Shown here piece after piece: positions 33,484 to 42,930 of a DNA stretch of 54,018 nt (positions within the stretch are counted from its first letter, which is position 1; each line of letters opens with the position of its first letter). The translations under genes and the position numbers were made by a program. The notes beneath the pieces were generated by a model. That model ran no database searches, was not told the DNA's origin, and was given only the letters and a program-made list of their open reading frames with translations. This stretch comes from Chlamydiales bacterium (GTDB lineage Bacteria; Chlamydiota; Chlamydiia; Chlamydiales; JACRBE01), in assembly GCA_016213235.1 (NCBI GenBank), contig JACRBE010000013.1, positions 1 through 54,018 of the forward strand, read 5' to 3'.

Positions 33484-33867
33484 TCATACCAGATGGGATT
33501 GTTGAAAAAATATACGAAGAGCTTCTTTGCCTGCTTGTCCCATTGCAACTTGAACAACTAGTTCTTCAAATTCATATTCATCAAACTCTAATAAGATATT
33601 GTTGTCTTCAAGAAAAACTAGAGCAGCAACAGCAGATGTGCGTTTATTGCCATCTATAAAAGGATGATTGTTGCAAATATGAAATAAATAAGCAGAAGCC
33701 TGATCAAAAAGAGAAGGATGTAAAAATTGTCCTCCCATTTTTGATTTAGGGATTTCAACTGCAGAAACTAGTAATCCTAGATCCCGCAAACCATGACAGC
33801 CTCCGAAGGAAGTTATTAATTGATCATGAATGGCAATTACTTCCTGTACTTGTAAAAAACGAGTCAT
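33484..33867 (-). CDS. doc: Doc-type Fic-fold toxin (death on curing)
   Basis: A 127-residue Doc protein. The catalytic motif HPFIDGNKRTS begins at His68, the form used by Doc, which phosphorylates elongation factor EF-Tu and stops translation. The N-terminal FLQVQEVIAIHDQLITSFGGCHGLRDLGLLVSAVE is typical. All motif residues are present, so the toxin is likely active. The start overlaps the stop of the upstream antitoxin gene as ATGA, which is normal for a toxin-antitoxin pair. Confidence 0.92.
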   Translation of the reverse strand: MTRFLQVQEVIAIHDQLITSFGGCHGLRDLGLLVSAVEIPKSKMGGQFLHPSLFDQASAYLFHICNNHPFIDGNKRTSAVAALVFLEDNNILLEFDEYEFEELVVQVAMGQAGKEALRIFFQQSHLV

Positions 33868-34094
33868 CGATCAGACAATCTTTTTAATAATTTAGCACGC
33901 TTCTTGATTACTTTTTCTACATTTTTTTTATGCAAATCATCATTCATCGGTTGCACAGATTGAATGATAATTCCTCCATTAGGATCTATAGTAATTTGAA
34001 ACATAGTATCTTCATCAAGTCCCGCTGCTTGCAAGATTGATTTATCAATAACTAAAGCTTTACTATTACCTACCTGGGTTAATGACTTGATCAT
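33864..34094 (-). CDS. AbrB/MazE-like antitoxin paired with Doc
   Basis: A 76-residue protein with an N-terminal SpoVT-AbrB swapped-hairpin pattern (SLTQVGNSKALVIDKSILQAAGL, then FQITIDPNGGIIIQSV) that should bind DNA. The C-terminal Lys-rich helix would occupy the toxin. GGGAG about 6 nt upstream supports the ATG at 34094. Classical Doc is paired with a Phd-fold antitoxin; an AbrB-fold partner is a known variant in such loci. It overlaps the toxin start by 4 nt and probably represses the pair. Confidence 0.85.
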   Translation of the reverse strand: MIKSLTQVGNSKALVIDKSILQAAGLDEDTMFQITIDPNGGIIIQSVQPMNDDLHKKNVEKVIKKRAKLLKRLSDR

Positions 34095-34200
34095 AAGCTC
34101 TCCCTGATAATAACAATGTTATAACGATTTGTGTTTGCTTGTCTAGTTAAATGTTTAATAGCCTTATGTTTAGTATATTGCGATTGCATGATAATGGTTG

Positions 34201-34563
34201 CTACTGAGCGCTTTTGAGTGTAGATTGCAATTGAGTAATCGCAGCATGTACTTCAGCCTTTTGACTGTTAAAGAGCTGAAAAGAATGTGATGCTAGCAAA
34301 GAATCTATCGTTGTTGCTACATGAATTGTATCTGTTAGTATCGTAGTTCCTATTTTAGGAGGGAAATTATTTAAAGCGCTATGCACATCATTAATAATGG
34401 TGTTCTTTTCATCGGTTATTATACTTTGTATAGTCTGTGGTATAGGATAATTTACTCCTGCCAAGGTGTCTGTTAAAGCTTTTAGATCATGAATAATTTG
34501 CTCTGCCGGAGAGGGGATCGGAGGTAAAGAAGCTGGAGGGGGCCCTATTGGAGGAATATGCAT
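34201..34563 (-). CDS. Proline-rich small protein, unknown
   Basis: A 120-residue protein. The first 18 residues are nearly all Pro, Ile, Ser and Gly (IPPIGPPPASLPPIPSPAEQ), followed by about 100 residues of helical sequence rich in Ser, Thr and Ala. No signal peptide, membrane segment or known motif. It sits between the 574-residue unknown protein and the toxin-antitoxin pair, all on the minus strand. No clear RBS. Such proline-rich N-termini occur in secreted effectors, but that is a guess. Confidence 0.5.
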   Translation of the reverse strand: MHIPPIGPPPASLPPIPSPAEQIIHDLKALTDTLAGVNYPIPQTIQSIITDEKNTIINDVHSALNNFPPKIGTTILTDTIHVATTIDSLLASHSFQLFNSQKAEVHAAITQLQSTLKSAQ

Positions 34564-34691
34564 ATTAACTCATTAGTTAGCTTATTGTTGTATATAATTA
34601 TAATTACTGTTTTTAGTTAATTTGTAAATTTTAATTAAAATCGAATGAATTAAATCTTTTTTTTAAGCACTTCTTGTTTTGCAAATCACTC

Positions 34692-36416
34692 TCAGGTCAA
34701 CAGTAACCTGGTAATCTCCCTGAAGATGACTCTCTGATTTGAACCGGGTACAGCTAATCGGTCTGATAAAACTCGAAGATAGTGTTTGACATGGGCTTTG
34801 TATAGTGCAAGTGAAAGATCAGGTTCATGACGGTACTCTCTGACAGATAACAGACGGATATTCATTATCATATAGTTAATATGATCATTGATAAGCAAAA
34901 ACCATGCATAGTCGGGATTTGCTTGTTTTATCATGAACATAACCTCAATCGCAAGTTGTTTTTTTGTTGATGTTGTCAGCTGCTTTACATGAAACACAAA
35001 ATTACGAAAGCAGTTGATCGTGTCGCTAATATTACCATGTTTTGCAATTACAATTTCCTTAATAAATACATGGAAACAAGTCAGCATTTGTGGGTTTTCC
35101 ATTCTGCGATGATGTTTTGCCAGAGCAATAAGCTGACCCCAAAGATGGATCGTTAGGCTAGCTTCGGAGTGAGTGTCTATTAGTGCATGTGGATCTGCTG
35201 GAATTAGGGATGTGAAAAACTCCATAGCAAGTGCTTGTAAATCATTTGTAAGGGTAGCCATCCCGATAGCACCTAACACAGTGTCCAGTGTTATTGGGTG
35301 AACAGACTCCGGAATTGTATCATAAGTTGTATCAGGATTCCATCCCGATTCAGGATTGCAAAGTCGCATCAGTATGTTGGAAAAAGAATGAAAGATTGCG
35401 GGCTCTAATCTGGAAATCGCAATAGCAGAGTCAAGACATTCTTTCAAAGAGGGATCGAACATTTGGGCAAAAAGAGCCTCACGCCCTCCTAATTCGGCAA
35501 CAGTAGTAGATCCCAGAAGGTTTGTCATAATTAACAAAATCTGATTCCTTCTTTCTCCATTTTCAGGTCGTTGTAGGAGGTGTGGCAGGAGAATTATATG
35601 AGATGAGAGATCTTCAAAGGAATTTCTAAATACATGGGGATCTTCAAGATACCCTGCACATTCATACATCACATCGAGTGTTTGGTCTAAAATACGGTTA
35701 ATAACATCCTTCCCATAGTAACTGATAAGATCTACAGTATCAGTATCCAAACAGAAACTGAAGGTTTCCAGTGTCGGATCCAGAAGGAATCTTTGATAAT
35801 GGTCCACATAACTTAACCATGAATGAGATATTGACGGCCCTACCCGTGTGGGATGCGATATGATATCTTCATGCCAGACAATTCGTCCAGTGTGGAAGAT
35901 TCCTGGATTTTCTCTAATCAAACGATCGGTAAGAGCAGCTGCGGTCAATGTAATATGATAGGAGTCGCCATTACGTGCGTGAATAAATTGTCCAAGATTT
36001 AAAATAATGTAACATTCATCGGCGGGATCGCTCTGAAGCCGACCAAAGCTTGCGCCAGGATCCGATCTTTTTTCTGCCAGAAAACGATCTATTGCTGCCG
36101 ATCGAAAATCAAAATGGACGAGTTTGAATTCAAAAAGATCAATAACAAAAAGACATATTTTTTTTAAGGTAAGTTCAATAGGATCTTGATCATAATTCAG
36201 AGTGCTCTTGAGACGATCAAAAGCATTTGCAAGGACAGTGTCCTCATTACGGATTATCGTTATCGCATGATGAGAGTTGCTCTTAAAGAAGAGATTTGAA
36301 TCTGAAAACCGTGTTGATCCCGGAACTACCTCAAAATAGGGGTCTTCCCATGATACAGGATCTTCCGGTCGGGGACAGCGAATGGAAAGACGAGGTAATG
36401 CGGCTGGAGCTTCCAT
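34692..36416 (-). CDS. Large unrecognised soluble protein (574 aa)
   Basis: No family is recognised. The sequence is soluble throughout, without signal peptide or transmembrane segments. The first 250 residues mix strands and helices; the remainder looks like an all-helical repeat (HEAT/TPR-like spacing, for example ALAMEFFTSLIPADPHALID and LTIHLWGQLIALAKHHRRME). GGTG about 7 nt upstream gives weak support to the ATG at 36416. It is flanked by the proline-rich gene and an XRE regulator on the same strand. A eukaryote-targeted role is possible for such a protein in chlamydiae but nothing in the sequence proves it. Confidence 0.6.
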   Translation of the reverse strand: MEAPAALPRLSIRCPRPEDPVSWEDPYFEVVPGSTRFSDSNLFFKSNSHHAITIIRNEDTVLANAFDRLKSTLNYDQDPIELTLKKICLFVIDLFEFKLVHFDFRSAAIDRFLAEKRSDPGASFGRLQSDPADECYIILNLGQFIHARNGDSYHITLTAAALTDRLIRENPGIFHTGRIVWHEDIISHPTRVGPSISHSWLSYVDHYQRFLLDPTLETFSFCLDTDTVDLISYYGKDVINRILDQTLDVMYECAGYLEDPHVFRNSFEDLSSHIILLPHLLQRPENGERRNQILLIMTNLLGSTTVAELGGREALFAQMFDPSLKECLDSAIAISRLEPAIFHSFSNILMRLCNPESGWNPDTTYDTIPESVHPITLDTVLGAIGMATLTNDLQALAMEFFTSLIPADPHALIDTHSEASLTIHLWGQLIALAKHHRRMENPQMLTCFHVFIKEIVIAKHGNISDTINCFRNFVFHVKQLTTSTKKQLAIEVMFMIKQANPDYAWFLLINDHINYMIMNIRLLSVREYRHEPDLSLALYKAHVKHYLRVLSDRLAVPGSNQRVIFREITRLLLT

Positions 36417-36504
36417 TGTTTTTCACCATGTTCACTTTAAGGAAGAGTATAACCTATTTGTTGAAATATCTTCTAGCCACATAAAGTAAAATCACCTGTT
36501 TCAC

Positions 36505-36831
36505 TTAGCCTTTTCCTTTTTCTTTTGATGGGATTCGAATACGCTTTGGTAGCTTTTCAGCTTCTAGTCCCAAACCTAATTCATCAAAGGTTGGATCAGC
36601 TAATTCAATCAAGCGTTTGATCATTCCTAAAACAAATAAAATTTTGGCATAAGCTCCCAAAGAAACTCCCTCATCGCCTTTCTCGATTTTGCTTAGAGTG
36701 GCGCGACTAATGGATGCCCTTTCTGCAGCAAGGTGCATGGGGATTCGACGTCGTTTTCTAGCATCACGAAGATCTTGCCCGAGCTTTTTTAGAGCTCTTT
36801 TGACGGGGATGGGGGTATTGTTAATGTCCAT
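36505..36831 (-). CDS. XRE-family transcriptional regulator (HipB-like)
   Basis: A 108-residue protein with a Cro/C1 helix-turn-helix at about 14-70 (LGQDLRDARKRRRIPMHLAAERASISRATLSKIEKGDEGVSLG). The C-terminal tail LADPTFDELGLGLEAEKLPKRIR resembles regulators found next to HipA-type kinases, where it acts as antitoxin. No hipA gene follows here: the next gene is the unrecognised 574-residue protein. It could be an orphan antitoxin or a regulator of that gene. An inverted repeat over its putative -10 box (36851-36878) suggests autoregulation. Confidence 0.82.
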   Translation of the reverse strand: MDINNTPIPVKRALKKLGQDLRDARKRRRIPMHLAAERASISRATLSKIEKGDEGVSLGAYAKILFVLGMIKRLIELADPTFDELGLGLEAEKLPKRIRIPSKEKGKG

Positions 36832-36850
36832 AATATTAGCCCTTATAAGC

Positions 36851-36878
36851 TTTAATGTATAATATTATAGACATTAAA
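36851..36878 (-). promoter_or_regulatory. Operator-like inverted repeat over the XRE promoter
   Basis: TTTAATGT (36851-36858) and ACATTAAA (36871-36878) are exact inverted repeats with a 12-nt spacer. On the minus strand the spacer contains TATAAT (36869-36864), a likely -10 box for the XRE gene starting at 36831. The layout fits autorepression by the XRE protein. Confidence 0.5.
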
Positions 36879-36895
36879 TAAAGGAAAAATACAGG

Positions 36896-39121
36896 TTAAG
36901 AATAAGTGACAATCGGATCTATATCGATTAAAATTTTAATTTTATGGTTGTGGAGCTGCAAGTATACTTCACTTAATACTTTGCTTAAGAAAAGCTGGTT
37001 GGTTCCTTTGATGACAAACTGGAATCTGAACTTGTTTTTTATCTTAGAACAACCGCAAGGGGATATAGCAGTCAGGCTGAAATTTTTTGGTAATTTAGGT
37101 ATGAGGGCATCATAAAATGCTTTTGCAAAAGATCTTGTCTTTTCTTCATCTTCGGAGGAAAAAACAACTTTTGTGATGCGTTTGAAAGGGGGATAGTCAA
37201 ACATCTGCCTTACTTTGAGTTCTTCTGCAAAAAAATGGGGATAATTTTCTTGTGCGGCATCTGTAATAATAGGGTGCTCTACGAGTGTTGTTTGTATGAT
37301 GACTTCTCCTGGGAGGGAGCTTCTTCCCGACCTACCGGCTACCTGGGTAATAAGTTGAAAAGCATGCTCTGACGCTCTAAAATCCGGGACATGCAAGGCG
37401 TGATCTGCTTGTAAAATACCTACCAGGGTGACAGCGGGGAAATGCAGTCCTTTACCAATCATTTGTGTGCCAATCAACACATCTGCTTTGCCCGATTTAA
37501 ATGCTCGAAAAAGCTCATCATGAGATCCCTTATGACGGGTAGTATCTCCATCCATACGAATGAGGCGTAAAAAAGGAAAGATAGCTTTTAAAGAGCGCTC
37601 CACTTGTTCTGTACCAGGTCCTTTGAATTGAAAGGTCTCTTTTGACCCACATTTACATTTGGTAGGGGGAGGAGAGAGGGTAAATCCACAAACATGACAG
37701 GCTAGTAAATTATCGCCTTTATGAAAGGTTAAAGAGACATCACAATGAGGACATTTGACTACTTCGCTGCACTCTTTACAACAAAGGTAAGAATAATAAC
37801 CCCGTCTGTTCAAAAATAAGATGGTTTGCTCACCACACTCATATCGTTTTTTAATTTTTGAAAGTAACATGTCGGAAAACATAGAAAAGTTCTTTTTTTC
37901 CTTTTCAGTATTCATGTTCACAATATGTACTTGGGGCAAATTGCTATGACCTGCTCGATGATTTATCTTTAGGAGATTGTATTTTCCACTTATTGCATTT
38001 TGATAACTCTCTAAAGATGGCGTTGCACTCCCTAAAATCACTGTAGCATTGATCAGTTTTGCTCTTACGATAGCAACATCGCGCGCATGATAAGTGGGCA
38101 TCTCTTCCGATTGTTTATAAGAAGACTCTTGCTCTTCATCTACGATGATTAGCCCCACATGCTCCAGTGGACTAAAAATAGCAGATCTGGCACCTACTAC
38201 AAGCTTGATATTGCCCTTACGCATATTATGCCAGCTATCAAATCTCTCTCCATCGCTTAAGCGATGGTGTAAAATGGCTATCTTATTTTGAAATCTTGCC
38301 CTTAAACGCTCAATGGTTTGTGAGGTAAGTGCAATTTCTGGAACAAGGAAAATAACATCTTTATTAAGGGCTATTGTTTCTTGAATCGCTTGTAAATACA
38401 CTTCTGTTTTCCCGCTACCTGTAACACCATGGATTAGATGTGTAGTAAATTCCTGTTTTTTAATAGAAGAGACGATGGCATCTAAACAAACCTGTTGCTC
38501 TTCGTTTAAAATTTTTGGTTTTGTAGGAAAAAACTCTTGTTGTAGAAGGTCTATACGATCAATGTGGAGTAATTGAGTATTAAGTGATCCCTCTTGAATG
38601 AGGGCATGTACAGCAGATGGTGATGATCCGCTTTTCTCTAAAAGCTCTGTTAATAAAATCCCTTTTGGATGTTCCAAAATGATATCGAGTACTTTTGCCT
38701 GAGCCGGTTTTTTTCTACGAATAAGAGCGCATATTTCTGTAATCTGTTCTACTGATTTAGCGCGTTCAATGAATAATTGTTGCTTTTCTTTTGTGTTTTT
38801 TTTCACGGAGGACGGGAGCATGGTGTTGATCACGCGCTGCAGGGACGTTGCATAATATTCGCTCATCCACTCTGCCAGATCAAAGAGGTCATCTGTTAAG
38901 ATGTTATCTTCTAACAACACCTCGTTGATCGGTTGTACACTAGCGATAGCGCTTTTCTTTCTAACGTGTAGTACAGTAGCTCGCTTTAAGACATTTCGAA
39001 CAGGCACCAGTACCCTGGACCCAATGCTCACTTGCTTAGATAAATGATCTGGTATCCCATAATCTAAAGGTTTTTGAATATTCTTATCGATTAATACAGT
39101 TGCAAATAGTTTAAAACTCAT
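36896..39121 (-). CDS. priA: Primosomal replication-restart helicase PriA
   Basis: A 741-residue superfamily 2 helicase. It has the N-terminal DNA-binding domain (KLFATVLIDKNIQKPLDYGIP), Walker A IHGVTGSGKTEVY (about 230-242), Walker B VDEEQESSYKQ, and the zinc-binding cluster CCKECSEVVKCPHC through CHVCGFTLSPPPTKCKCG. RMDGDTTRHKGSHDEL and QVAGRSGR complete the helicase motifs. PriA reloads the replisome at stalled forks. ATG 39121 overlaps the stop of the upstream gene as ATGA; an earlier ATG at 39145 is unlikely. Confidence 0.97.
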   Translation of the reverse strand: MSFKLFATVLIDKNIQKPLDYGIPDHLSKQVSIGSRVLVPVRNVLKRATVLHVRKKSAIASVQPINEVLLEDNILTDDLFDLAEWMSEYYATSLQRVINTMLPSSVKKNTKEKQQLFIERAKSVEQITEICALIRRKKPAQAKVLDIILEHPKGILLTELLEKSGSSPSAVHALIQEGSLNTQLLHIDRIDLLQQEFFPTKPKILNEEQQVCLDAIVSSIKKQEFTTHLIHGVTGSGKTEVYLQAIQETIALNKDVIFLVPEIALTSQTIERLRARFQNKIAILHHRLSDGERFDSWHNMRKGNIKLVVGARSAIFSPLEHVGLIIVDEEQESSYKQSEEMPTYHARDVAIVRAKLINATVILGSATPSLESYQNAISGKYNLLKINHRAGHSNLPQVHIVNMNTEKEKKNFSMFSDMLLSKIKKRYECGEQTILFLNRRGYYSYLCCKECSEVVKCPHCDVSLTFHKGDNLLACHVCGFTLSPPPTKCKCGSKETFQFKGPGTEQVERSLKAIFPFLRLIRMDGDTTRHKGSHDELFRAFKSGKADVLIGTQMIGKGLHFPAVTLVGILQADHALHVPDFRASEHAFQLITQVAGRSGRSSLPGEVIIQTTLVEHPIITDAAQENYPHFFAEELKVRQMFDYPPFKRITKVVFSSEDEEKTRSFAKAFYDALIPKLPKNFSLTAISPCGCSKIKNKFRFQFVIKGTNQLFLSKVLSEVYLQLHNHKIKILIDIDPIVTYS

Positions 39122-39879
39122 TTTTTTTCCGCAAGATGTTTGCAAATTTCATTCCATAATTTCTTTTTTTCCATGGGACTTGAGAAATAAACGGATGCAT
39201 CATTTAAAATAATAGCTGGTATGTCATGAATATAACATTGCCCGTTACCCGCTATTTTGTATCTTGTTAGTAAAGATTTTACTCCATGAAGTGTTTGCTT
39301 GGATACGATGATTAGTTTCATTTCTTTTTTGTTAAAAAGATCATTGATTTTCATTTTCTTTTCTATCTGCTGTATGCTAAGCACATTGCAAGGACAGAAA
39401 GTAATATGTATTGCTTTTGCAACCTGATGTAAAAATGTTTGTATTTCTTTGGACTCCATGGAAGTAAAAATAGGCACAATCGGAATATGCAACTCTATCT
39501 TCCATTCATTTTTTGCCTCTGTTGCTGCTTTATCCAGCAGTGGATAATCGGAAATCTTTAAATGAGGGCTTGTTTTTTTCATCATTGCGATCAGATCAAC
39601 AAAATGATCGATATGCTCAGGGCGTGGAGTTTTAATAACAGGCGCTGTCTGTGCAACAGCAGGGGAGTGCTTTATCTCTTTTTTTATGATGGGTTTTGCT
39701 ATTTCAAGTGGAGGAAGGATCTCTTCTTTTAATTCTTGTGCAGGTAAAACCAAATTAGGAGAAGAATGCCTCTCTGTTTTGTCAATAAATGTATTACAAG
39801 ATACATATAAAGAAGAGTTTTTCATCTGTAACAGATACGTTTTTAAATCAGCAACAAGTGTTTCATATTCTTTGTGCAT
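39118..39879 (-). CDS. Unrecognised protein between ftsY and priA
   Basis: A 253-residue protein I do not recognise. The middle (about 50-95) is rich in Pro, Lys and Glu and looks disordered. The C-terminal half has alternating strands and helices (WKIELHIPIVPIFTSMESKEIQTFLHQVAKAIHI, KLIIVSKQTLHG, IHDIPAIILNDASVYFSSPMEKKKLW), suggesting a compact domain. A gene of unknown function also precedes priA in Chlamydia. AAGGA about 10 nt ahead supports the ATG at 39879, 10 nt after the ftsY stop. Co-transcription ftsY-this gene-priA is likely. Confidence 0.72.
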   Translation of the reverse strand: MHKEYETLVADLKTYLLQMKNSSLYVSCNTFIDKTERHSSPNLVLPAQELKEEILPPLEIAKPIIKKEIKHSPAVAQTAPVIKTPRPEHIDHFVDLIAMMKKTSPHLKISDYPLLDKAATEAKNEWKIELHIPIVPIFTSMESKEIQTFLHQVAKAIHITFCPCNVLSIQQIEKKMKINDLFNKKEMKLIIVSKQTLHGVKSLLTRYKIAGNGQCYIHDIPAIILNDASVYFSSPMEKKKLWNEICKHLAEKK

Positions 39880-39889
39880 TTGCTAGTCC

Positions 39890-40798
39890 TTATATGGAAA
39901 AAAGAGCATCTAAATATTTTTCTTTATCAAATGCTTCAAAATCATCTTCGCTCTCCCCAAGACCGACAAATCGAATAGGGATGCCAAGCTCTTTATAGAT
40001 GGATAAGATGATACCACCTTTTGCACTCCCATCCAATTTTGTTAATATAATACCGGAAAGAGGTGTAAAAGAATGAAAGATTTTTGCTTGTTCCATAGCA
40101 GCTTGCCCAATTGTTGCATCTAGCACTAAATAAGTTTCATGGGGAGCATCGATGCTCACCTTTTTACATACACGTCCTATTTTTTCAAGCTCCTTCATCA
40201 AGTCTGTTTTTGATTCGAGTCTTCCTGCTGTATCCCCAATGACGACATCATAATGATTTGCTTTTGCCTTTGTAAGTGCATCAAAAATCACACTAGATGG
40301 GTCTGCTCCTTGGACACCTTTTACTAAATCAATTCCTAATTTACCAGCCCAAAGTTCTAGCTGCTCTACGGCCGCTGCTCTAAATGTATCTCCAGCTGCG
40401 AGCAGCACCTTTTTTTTATTTTGCTTATATAAACGCCCTAATTTAGCAGCAGAGGTAGTTTTCCCAGACCCATTAATACCAACTAATAAAATCACAAGAG
40501 GTTCTTCTTTGTTATAAGAGCGGGCTATGATTTTTGGCGGAGCAGATAAAAGAGCATCTCCTAATTTCTTCATTTCCTGTAGATAGTCTTGAAAAGAAGC
40601 CTGTTTGTTTTTTTTGTGATACTCTTCAATGTGATGGATAAAAAGCTCTACACAAGAAGATCCAAGATCGGTTTCATAGAGGATTTGCTCGAGCTCTGCG
40701 AGTGTTGATTCATCGACAGGCCGCAGGAAAATCCGCTTTAAGTTAGAAACTAGAGAGCTTTTTATTTTTTTGTATTTATTTTTAAAAAACGTGAACAT
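39890..40798 (-). CDS. ftsY: Signal recognition particle receptor FtsY
   Basis: A 302-residue SRP GTPase with N and G domains. Motifs: LLVGINGSGKTTSAAKLG (G1, about 104-121), AGDTFRAAAVEQLELWA (insertion box), VIGDTAGRLESK (G3) and TKLDGSAKGG (G4/G5). It docks the SRP-ribosome complex at the membrane. The acidic A-domain of Escherichia coli FtsY is absent; the basic N-terminus (FKNKYKKIKSSL) may bind lipid. The gene is divergent from sucC, as in Chlamydia. Confidence 0.97.
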   Translation of the reverse strand: MFTFFKNKYKKIKSSLVSNLKRIFLRPVDESTLAELEQILYETDLGSSCVELFIHHIEEYHKKNKQASFQDYLQEMKKLGDALLSAPPKIIARSYNKEEPLVILLVGINGSGKTTSAAKLGRLYKQNKKKVLLAAGDTFRAAAVEQLELWAGKLGIDLVKGVQGADPSSVIFDALTKAKANHYDVVIGDTAGRLESKTDLMKELEKIGRVCKKVSIDAPHETYLVLDATIGQAAMEQAKIFHSFTPLSGIILTKLDGSAKGGIILSIYKELGIPIRFVGLGESEDDFEAFDKEKYLDALFSI

Positions 40799-40877
40799 AG
40801 AGAAATGATGACTTTTTGGGTTGTAGATAATCAGATTTTATCAGATAAGGAAATATGGGAAAAGGAAGGATATAATT

Positions 40878-42038
40878 ATGAATACGCATGAGTATCAGGC
40901 AAAGGAGATTTTAAAGCGTTATGGGGTGAATATTCCAGATTTTGCTGTAGCCTCTTCTATTCATGAAGTAAGGGAAATACTCGGTCAAAAGGGTTGGAAC
41001 AGCGCTGTTGTAAAAATTCAGGTGCACGCTGGAGGTAGAGGGAAAGCAGGTGGCGTAAAATTTGGAAAAAGCCAGGAAGAAATACTTACTATTGCGCAAC
41101 AGTTACTTGGTATGAAAATAGTCAATAACCAAACAGGGCCAGCGGGAGTTGTTGCAGCAAAAATATTAATTACAACTCCTGTAGACATTAAAAAAGAATA
41201 CTACCTTGGTGCTATCATTGATCGGGAAAATGCAAGACCTATCATTATTGCATCTCCAGAAGGTGGGATGGAAATTGAAGAGGTAGCACATAAATACCCA
41301 GAAAAAATATTAAAACTTCCCATTAGATTAAATGGTGAACTGAAAAGTTACGAATTGATCCATCTTGCAAAATTCATGGGATGGGAAGGGGACGTTGCAA
41401 AACAGGGAATGTCGCTTGTTGCTAAAATTGCAAAAGCATTTTTGGATACAGATGCATCTTTACTTGAGATCAACCCTTTAGTTGTATCACAAGATGATCA
41501 GCTGCTTGCGTTAGATGCAAAGCTTAGTGTGGATGATAATGCCTTATTTAGACAGCAAGAGATAGCAGGTTTGTACGATCCAACCCAAGTATCAAAAAAT
41601 GAAAGGGAAGCTAACAAATATGAACTGGCTTACATAGCCCTTGATGGGGATATTGGGTGTATGGTCAATGGCGCAGGTCTTGCAATGGCTACCATGGATA
41701 TCATTCATCACTGTGGTGGAAAGCCTGCAAACTTTTTGGATGTAGGAGGAGGCGCTACCAAGGAAAAAGTAGCAGCTGGCTTTAATATCATTTTAAGTGA
41801 TCCCAATGTGAAAGCAATTTTAGTAAATATATTTGGTGGTATCATGAACTGCGCTACTATTGCGGAAGGAATTATTGCCGCTATTGAGGAAAATAAGATG
41901 GAGGTGCCTTTGGTGGTAAGACTAGAAGGAACGAATGTAGAGCAAGGAAAGAAAATGCTAAGAGAATCAGGACTTGCCATTATCGCTGCAGAAGGACTTG
42001 CACAAGCAGCGCAAAAAGTAGTACAGGCAGCAAAATAA
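40878..42038 (+). CDS. sucC: Succinyl-CoA synthetase beta subunit SucC
   Basis: A 386-residue ATP-grasp protein. [17 protein letters not shown] at the N-terminus, [16 protein letters not shown], and [27 protein letters not shown] are standard for SucC. The C-terminal [13 protein letters not shown] and [14 protein letters not shown] are also in place. With SucD it interconverts succinyl-CoA and succinate with ATP or GTP formation. AGGAAGG about 9 nt upstream supports the start. Followed by sucD after 13 nt. Confidence 0.98.
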   Translation: MNTHEYQAKEILKRYGVNIPDFAVASSIHEVREILGQKGWNSAVVKIQVHAGGRGKAGGVKFGKSQEEILTIAQQLLGMKIVNNQTGPAGVVAAKILITTPVDIKKEYYLGAIIDRENARPIIIASPEGGMEIEEVAHKYPEKILKLPIRLNGELKSYELIHLAKFMGWEGDVAKQGMSLVAKIAKAFLDTDASLLEINPLVVSQDDQLLALDAKLSVDDNALFRQQEIAGLYDPTQVSKNEREANKYELAYIALDGDIGCMVNGAGLAMATMDIIHHCGGKPANFLDVGGGATKEKVAAGFNIILSDPNVKAILVNIFGGIMNCATIAEGIIAAIEENKMEVPLVVRLEGTNVEQGKKMLRESGLAIIAAEGLAQAAQKVVQAAK

Positions 42039-42051
42039 TGGGAGAAGAGAT

Positions 42052-42930
42052 ATGCCAATATTAATCAATAAGAATACTAAGATCATTACCCAGGGCATTT
42101 CCGGTAAGGCCGGTAAATTTCACACCGAAGAAGGTATTAAATATGGGTCCATATATGTTGGCGGAGTAACTCCCGGCAAAGGGGGTATGGAAATATTAGG
42201 GCTTCCTATTTTTGACACTGTGCTGGAAGCTAAGCAATCCGTTCATCCTGATGCATCGCTTATCTTTGTGCCTCCTCCATTTGCTGCAGATGCAATCCTG
42301 GAAGCAGAAGATGCAGGTATTCCTCTGATTGTTTGTATCACAGAAGGTATACCTATACAGGATATGCTTGAAGTGTCACAAGTGATGAAAGAGAGTAAAA
42401 CTTCTCGCCTCATTGGTCCCAATTGTCCAGGCGTCATTACGCCAGGAGAGTGTAAAATTGGCATCATGCCAGGATATATTCATAAAAAAGGAAAAATAGG
42501 TATTGTATCAAAATCAGGAACCCTTACTTATGAAGCGGTTTGGCAAACAACAAATTTAGGACTTGGACAGTCCACCTGTGTGGGAATAGGAGGCGATCCT
42601 TTAAATGGCACCAACTTTATCGATGTGCTCAAACTGTTTGAAAAAGATCCTCAAACAGAAGGTATTTTAATGATTGGAGAAATTGGTGGTCATGCAGAAG
42701 AAGATGCTGCAGAGTGGATCAAAAAACATTGCACAAAACCAGTTGCTGCTTTTATTGCAGGAATGATGGCTCCACCGGGAAGAAGAATGGGACATGCAGG
42801 AGCAATCATATCAGGTGGTGAAGGAACAGCAGGGGGCAAAATTAAGGCATTAAAAAAAGCGGGTGTTACTGTAGCAGAAACTCCTGCTGATATGGGAAAA
42901 GCAATATTAACAGCAATAGGTAAAAAGTGA
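42052..42930 (+). CDS. sucD: Succinyl-CoA synthetase alpha subunit SucD
   Basis: A 292-residue CoA-binding subunit. It opens [19 protein letters not shown]. The phosphorylated histidine lies in [20 protein letters not shown] near residue 245. [41 protein letters not shown] is the family hallmark. It forms the heteromer with SucC. The stop overlaps the GTG start of the M50 protease gene (GTGA), so a proteolysis gene is translationally linked to a TCA-cycle operon. Confidence 0.98.
   Translation: MPILINKNTKIITQGISGKAGKFHTEEGIKYGSIYVGGVTPGKGGMEILGLPIFDTVLEAKQSVHPDASLIFVPPPFAADAILEAEDAGIPLIVCITEGIPIQDMLEVSQVMKESKTSRLIGPNCPGVITPGECKIGIMPGYIHKKGKIGIVSKSGTLTYEAVWQTTNLGLGQSTCVGIGGDPLNGTNFIDVLKLFEKDPQTEGILMIGEIGGHAEEDAAEWIKKHCTKPVAAFIAGMMAPPGRRMGHAGAIISGGEGTAGGKIKALKKAGVTVAETPADMGKAILTAIGKK

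Noticed and set aside
33474..33659. Plus-strand frame opposite the Doc toxin gene
   Set aside because: Antisense to an intact toxin gene with all motif residues present.
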